NCBI GenBank assembly: GCA_964007875.1
Contig: CAXGAH010000025.1
Coordinates: 1 to 27,641 of the forward strand
From: UBA1275 sp002323515
Lineage (GTDB): Bacteria > Bacteroidota > Rhodothermia > Balneolales > Balneolaceae
Direction: 5' to 3'
Length of the DNA: 27,641 nucleotides
Of this stretch, positions 24,438-27,641 are shown one piece after another; the stretch's first letter is position 1; each line of letters starts with the position of its first letter. The position numbers were made by a program, and so were the translations under genes. Under the pieces are notes generated by a model. That model ran no database searches. It saw nothing but the letters and a program-made list of their open reading frames with translations, and was not told the DNA's origin.

Positions 24438-26119
24438 GACTTCCACTCTCCCCGCACCGATCGAACCACTGCTTCCGCCACGCGTTCCCCATCCATGGCC
24501 GCGGAGATAATCCCTCCGGCGTAGCCAGATCCTTCCCCGCACGGATACAATCCCGACACCTCAGGGTGCACAAACCACTCTTCGTCCCTAGGAATCCTTA
24601 CCGGAGACGAGGTCCTAGTTTCTGGAGCATGCACCACCGCTTCGTTGGTTAAAAACCCTTTCATTTTCTGGTCAAAAGCCCTAAAACCCTCCCTCAAACG
24701 CTCCACAATAAAACCCGGAAGCACCTTGGCTAAATCCACTGATCGTATGCCTGGCGCGTACGAGGTCTTAGGCAAATCTTTGGAAACTCGTCCTTCCATA
24801 AAATCCACCAAACGCTGCGCCGGCGCAGTTTGCGTTCGCCCACCAGCTTCCCATGCTTTCCGCTCAATCTCCGCCTGAAAGGCCATCGCAGCCAAAGGTC
24901 CATACTCCGCCTCATAGTCCTTGAAATCCGCCAATTCCAATTCCACCACTATGCCCGAATTTGCCGTCAAACGAGCCCGCCGCGACGATGACCATCCATT
25001 GGTCACAATCTCTCCTGGCTTGGTTGCACAAGGCGCCACAACCCCACCTGGACACATGCAAAAAGAATACACCCCACGCCCCTCTACCTGATGCACCACC
25101 GAGTAGGGTGCTGCCGGCAAATATTCTCCACGCGACTCACACGAATATTGAATGGAGTCAATTAAAGCCTGCGGATGCTCCACCCGCACCCCAATGGCCA
25201 GTGGTTTGGCCTCCACTTCGATTTCCCGCCGCACCAACAGTTCAAAGATATCTCGGGCTGAATGACCTGTGGCAAGGATCACATGCTTGACAGAGATGTT
25301 GCGAACAGCAGCGTTATTTTCGACAATTCCTTCGATAGCGACGTCACCAACCTCCGTGACTTTTAAGCCAGCAATTCGACGACTTTCTCGCGAACTATCA
25401 ACCCCCTCGAGCACTAGATCCACTACCCGGTTCCCAAAATGCACCTCACCCCCGTGCGCCAAAATACACTCCCTAATGGCTGAAATAATTTTAGACAATT
25501 TATTCGTCCCAATATGCGGATGCGCCTCTACTAAAATCTCCGGTACCGCCCCAAACCCCACCAAAAGCTCCAAAATCCTCCGCACATCACCACGCTTCTT
25601 CGCACGCGTATACAACTTCCCGTCCGAATACGTCCCCGCACCGCCCTCTCCAAAGCAATAATTTGAATCCGGATTCACCACATGATTCACATTAATACCT
25701 TTCAAATCTTTCACCCGCTCCCGAACATCTTTCCCTCGCTCCCAAACCACCGGCTTCACCCCCTGCTCCAAAAGCCGCAACGCCGCAAACAAGCCCGCCG
25801 GCCCAGCCCCTACCACATGCACCTCCTCAGCTTGCCAAACATCCAGATACCTAGGCAAGTACACCGCCCTTGGCGCGCTCAACGCTTGCTGTACCGCCTT
25901 CCACTCAAGCTCTTCGCCCAGAGTAAATACTTGCACTTGCAGCTGCATCACAGGCATCCTACCTCTGGCATCAATTGATCGCTTGCGAACATGAATGTCT
26001 AATAAATCCTCAAGTCCATGTATGCCCTGCCCCCTCAAAACCCTTTCCACCTCTTTACGCAAGAGTTCAGGTTTAGCAGCTACTTCAGGTGAAACACGGA
26101 GGGTTAATTCGTTGGGCAT
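24434..26119 (-). CDS. FAD-dependent NAD(P)-type oxidoreductase, COG2509-like dehydrogenase
   Basis: Flavoprotein of 561 residues when started at ATG 26119 (MPNELTLRVSP). A roughly 95-residue N-terminal domain precedes the FAD-binding dinucleotide fold HVVGAGPAGLFAALRLLEQG at about 101. Further family features are CFGEGGAGTYSDGKLYTR, HPHIGTNKLSKII, LATGHSARDIFELL, GVRVEHPQALIDSIQY, FCMCPGGVV and the C-terminal PCGEGSGYAGGIISAAMDG, closing the FAD site. This set matches the uncharacterised FAD-dependent dehydrogenases often annotated only as NAD(P)/FAD-dependent oxidoreductase. The reaction is unknown. A longer GTG start at 26197 would add 26 residues lacking family character. TATCTT lies 5 bases before the chosen ATG. 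The gene is divergent from the methyltransferase and overlaps the SRPBCC gene by 4 bases at the 3' end. Confidence 0.88.
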   Translation of the reverse strand: MPNELTLRVSPEVAAKPELLRKEVERVLRGQGIHGLEDLLDIHVRKRSIDARGRMPVMQLQVQVFTLGEELEWKAVQQALSAPRAVYLPRYLDVWQAEEVHVVGAGPAGLFAALRLLEQGVKPVVWERGKDVRERVKDLKGINVNHVVNPDSNYCFGEGGAGTYSDGKLYTRAKKRGDVRRILELLVGFGAVPEILVEAHPHIGTNKLSKIISAIRECILAHGGEVHFGNRVVDLVLEGVDSSRESRRIAGLKVTEVGDVAIEGIVENNAAVRNISVKHVILATGHSARDIFELLVRREIEVEAKPLAIGVRVEHPQALIDSIQYSCESRGEYLPAAPYSVVHQVEGRGVYSFCMCPGGVVAPCATKPGEIVTNGWSSSRRARLTANSGIVVELELADFKDYEAEYGPLAAMAFQAEIERKAWEAGGRTQTAPAQRLVDFMEGRVSKDLPKTSYAPGIRSVDLAKVLPGFIVERLREGFRAFDQKMKGFLTNEAVVHAPETRTSSPVRIPRDEEWFVHPEVSGLYPCGEGSGYAGGIISAAMDGERVAEAVVRSVRGEWKS

Positions 26120-26124
26120 AGATA

Positions 26125-26130
26125 AAGATA
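26125..26130 (-). promoter_or_regulatory. TATCTT -10-like hexamer before the FAD oxidoreductase gene
   Basis: The hexamer on the minus strand lies 5 bases before ATG 26119, favouring that start and a leaderless or near-leaderless transcript. Confidence 0.35.
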
Positions 26131-26205
26131 CAGTATCTCTGAGAATTACATGTAACGAATTTCCCGCCACACAACCTCCCCCCAACAATTCTCCCACTCA
26201 TTCCC

Positions 26206-26211
26206 TATACT
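26206..26211 (+). promoter_or_regulatory. TATACT -10 hexamer before the methyltransferase gene
   Basis: TATACT lies exactly 6 bases before ATG 26218, with no ribosome binding site between. Identical hexamer and spacing occur before the Wzi-like gene. Confidence 0.5.
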
Positions 26212-26217
26212 CCATCT

Positions 26218-26856
26218 ATGAATTGTCCCCTTTGTTCGACCCCAGCGCGGCTTTACCACACCCATACCAAACGCGATAACCACCATTATTATCGCTGCCC
26301 TGATTGTCACTCGGTAGCCATGCATCCACAACATTACCTCACGCGAGAAGAAGAAAAGGCTCGCTATCTTACCCATAATAACGACGTAGACGACCCAGAC
26401 TATCAAAAATTTGTGCAACCCGTTATTCGAGCTGTTACAAGTCATACCCAGGTCCACCATCACGGCCTAGACTATGGGGCAGGTACAGGTCCTGTCATTA
26501 CCAAACTACTTCAGGAAAAGGGATACAGCATGACCACTTACGACCCCTTTTTCATCCCAAATCCTGAGTCTCTAACCAGTACCTATGATTTTATCGCGTG
26601 CTGCGAAGTAGCCGAACATTTTTACCATCCTCAACGTGAATTCGCGCAATTCCGTCAGCTCCTTAACCCTGGCGGGCTTCTGGTTATCAAAACTGAGTTA
26701 CTCAGACCTGACATAGATTTCCCTAACTGGTATTACATAAACGACCCGACTCATACTCTTTTTTATAGTTACGAAGGTATGCGTCGGATCCTCACCCAAC
26801 ACGGGTTTCATAGCCTTGACATCAGCTCACGCTTGGTGATTGCAGAAAAGATCTAA
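26218..26856 (+). CDS. Class I SAM-dependent methyltransferase with N-terminal zinc ribbon
   Basis: Protein of 212 residues. The N-terminus has a four-Cys zinc ribbon, CPLC at residues 3-6 and CPDC at 27-30, with several His between. The methyltransferase core follows: motif I GLDYGAGTGPV at about residue 84, an acidic end of strand 2 at TYDPFF, CCEVAEHFYHP (motif IV region) and LLNPGGLLVIKTELL, as in the Methyltransf_23 group. The C-terminal SYEGMRRILTQHGF matches the lid and strand-6 region. Substrate is unknown; zinc-ribbon relatives include enzymes acting on sugars, small molecules or proteins. It is transcribed away from the FAD oxidoreductase with about 98 bases between starts, and its last codon is followed by AT-rich DNA. 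Confidence 0.85.
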   Translation: MNCPLCSTPARLYHTHTKRDNHHYYRCPDCHSVAMHPQHYLTREEEKARYLTHNNDVDDPDYQKFVQPVIRAVTSHTQVHHHGLDYGAGTGPVITKLLQEKGYSMTTYDPFFIPNPESLTSTYDFIACCEVAEHFYHPQREFAQFRQLLNPGGLLVIKTELLRPDIDFPNWYYINDPTHTLFYSYEGMRRILTQHGFHSLDISSRLVIAEKI

Positions 26857-27089
26857 TTGCCGATTTAAAACATATTTAGAAAAGTTGTTTTTGACTTTAT
26901 CAAAACACTTGAGAATTCTCTCAGATTATAAATAAGGTATTGTAGTTTTTGCAAAAAGACTTTGTGAGCTCTATTTCCAGTATTAATACCCTAATATTAT
27001 GATTTCAAGAATATTTGATCCAACTCTTAAACTAAGTTTTGCAATCTTTTTATATAAAACTTTTGTATTACATTAATTTTGATAGTTTT
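26857..27089. other. AT-rich intergenic region between converging genes
   Basis: This 233-base stretch holds no open frame I can support. It contains the perfect palindrome GAGAATTCTC (26912-26921) but no GC stem with a T-run that would make a convincing terminator. It marks a shift to AT-richer DNA that continues into the next gene. Confidence 0.5.
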
Positions 27090-27641
27090 TTATTGATATG
27101 ACCGAAACCTAGAAATAATCTCATCAAATATTACAGGCTTCCTCAATAAGCTTAACTTACCTCCAATTTCAATATATATTGGAGGTTCTGGTAAAATAAA
27201 ATTTGACCCCATCACAACACTATATGAACCTACATTAGAAAATTGTATTAAATCATCAACAGATAATCTTTCAGTTTGTATTTCTGATAAAATATCCCCT
27301 TCAATGCAAGTATAACCTGAAATTATATAGTTTATCTTATCTGCCGATGATGTTTCAGTTGACCTAAGTATACGACATGGTAATTCGATCGTTTTATTCG
27401 TAGGTGATAAAAGATGTCTACCTGCAAAAGTAACTGCATAATTACGGTTACCAATTTCTTTTAGAAGATAAATTTTAGAAACAAACGACATTGCATCAGC
27501 AACTACAGAACTTCCCGGTTCTAAAAATAAATCGGGTCTATTCTTAATATTCTTTTCATCTAAATGATTCTCTAAAGTTCTCGCTACCGCTAAACCATAA
27601 TCTGAAAAGGACGGAGAATTTTCTACACCGAGGGATTTTCT
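27090..27641 (-). CDS. Fold-type III PLP-dependent decarboxylase, C-terminal part (5' end outside window)
   Basis: The frame is open to the last base of the window: 50 codons precede the Met at 27491 and read RKSLGVENSP...LFLEPGSSVVADA, so the gene continues beyond. The visible 183 residues match the C-terminal half of Orn/DAP/Arg decarboxylase group IV: the EPG motif near visible residue 41, GYTCIEGDIL (catalytic Cys and Asp), and NVGSYSVVMGSNFI corresponding to the GAY segment of DAP decarboxylase. In DAP decarboxylase the first motif is EPGR; here it is EPGSS, losing the Arg, which suggests a substrate other than meso-DAP. The base composition is visibly more AT-rich than the rest of the window, suggesting acquired DNA such as a biosynthetic or surface-polysaccharide cluster. 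Confidence 0.8.
   Translation of the reverse strand, partial: RKSLGVENSPSFSDYGLAVARTLENHLDEKNIKNRPDLFLEPGSSVVADAMSFVSKIYLLKEIGNRNYAVTFAGRHLLSPTNKTIELPCRILRSTETSSADKINYIISGYTCIEGDILSEIQTERLSVDDLIQFSNVGSYSVVMGSNFILPEPPIYIEIGGKLSLLRKPVIFDEIISRFRSYQ

Noticed and set aside
25995..26279. Plus-strand frame across the FAD/methyltransferase divergent region
   Set aside because: It overlaps the N-terminal coding part of the FAD gene and the first codons of the methyltransferase in another frame; Ser/Pro-rich with no family features.
26912..26921. Palindrome GAGAATTCTC as a terminator
   Set aside because: The stem is short with no loop when folded on itself and no T-run follows; more likely chance in AT-rich DNA.

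Overview
The window looks like a chromosomal segment of a free-living, aerobic, diderm bacterium, most likely from the Bacteroidota/Balneolota/Rhodothermota side of the tree. The reasons are circumstantial: mostly absent Shine-Dalgarno sequences, an outer-membrane Wzi-like barrel, a YtxJ-type bacilliredoxin, a 7TM-HD (PgpH-type) c-di-AMP phosphodiesterase, and moderate base composition. No rRNA, tRNA, CRISPR array or insertion sequence was seen. Gene density is high and no gene-free stretch exceeds about 300 bases.

Layout, plus strand 1-8350: a histidine-biosynthesis block (a HisC-HisB fusion whose 5' end is cut off by the window edge, then hisH and hisA, without hisF or hisIE), followed by a tightly packed trio of a 7TM-HD phosphodiesterase, a XerC/D recombinase and a secreted gamma-glutamyltranspeptidase. 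A bacilliredoxin-like gene (minus) converges on the latter. From 8893 to 12826 four plus-strand genes run together: an UPF0173 metallo-beta-lactamase-fold hydrolase, an S1/P1 nuclease, a Gfo/Idh/MocA oxidoreductase and a saccharopine-dehydrogenase-like/trans-acting enoyl-reductase-like protein. A front-end-type fatty acid desaturase follows. Minus-strand genes then encode a small membrane protein plus an OsmC-family protein, and a Wzi-like outer-membrane protein. A Rieske lipoprotein-like gene (plus) and a sugar-porter MFS transporter (minus) come next.

From 19479 to 23835 (minus) lies the most interesting block: an NRAMP-fold transporter, PxpA and a fused PxpB-PxpC, i.e. a prokaryotic 5-oxoprolinase with a linked transporter. 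The transporter has lost every classical NRAMP metal ligand I can locate (DPGN reads GPGT, MPH reads VPY), so I infer it is not a Mn/Fe importer and may carry 5-oxoproline or a related compound. The gamma-glutamyltranspeptidase upstream could feed the same gamma-glutamyl/5-oxoproline pool. The right end holds an SRPBCC protein, a long FAD-dependent oxidoreductase, a zinc-ribbon methyltransferase and, in clearly AT-richer DNA, the C-terminal part of a fold-type III PLP decarboxylase that runs off the window.

A second theme is the promoter layout: eight genes that start transcription units carry a TAnnnT hexamer 5-7 bases before the ATG, five of them at exactly 6. That is the geometry of leaderless mRNAs, and it helps to decide several start codons. 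Two of the promoter regions also carry perfect dyads that look like operators (before the Wzi-like gene and before the NRAMP-like gene).
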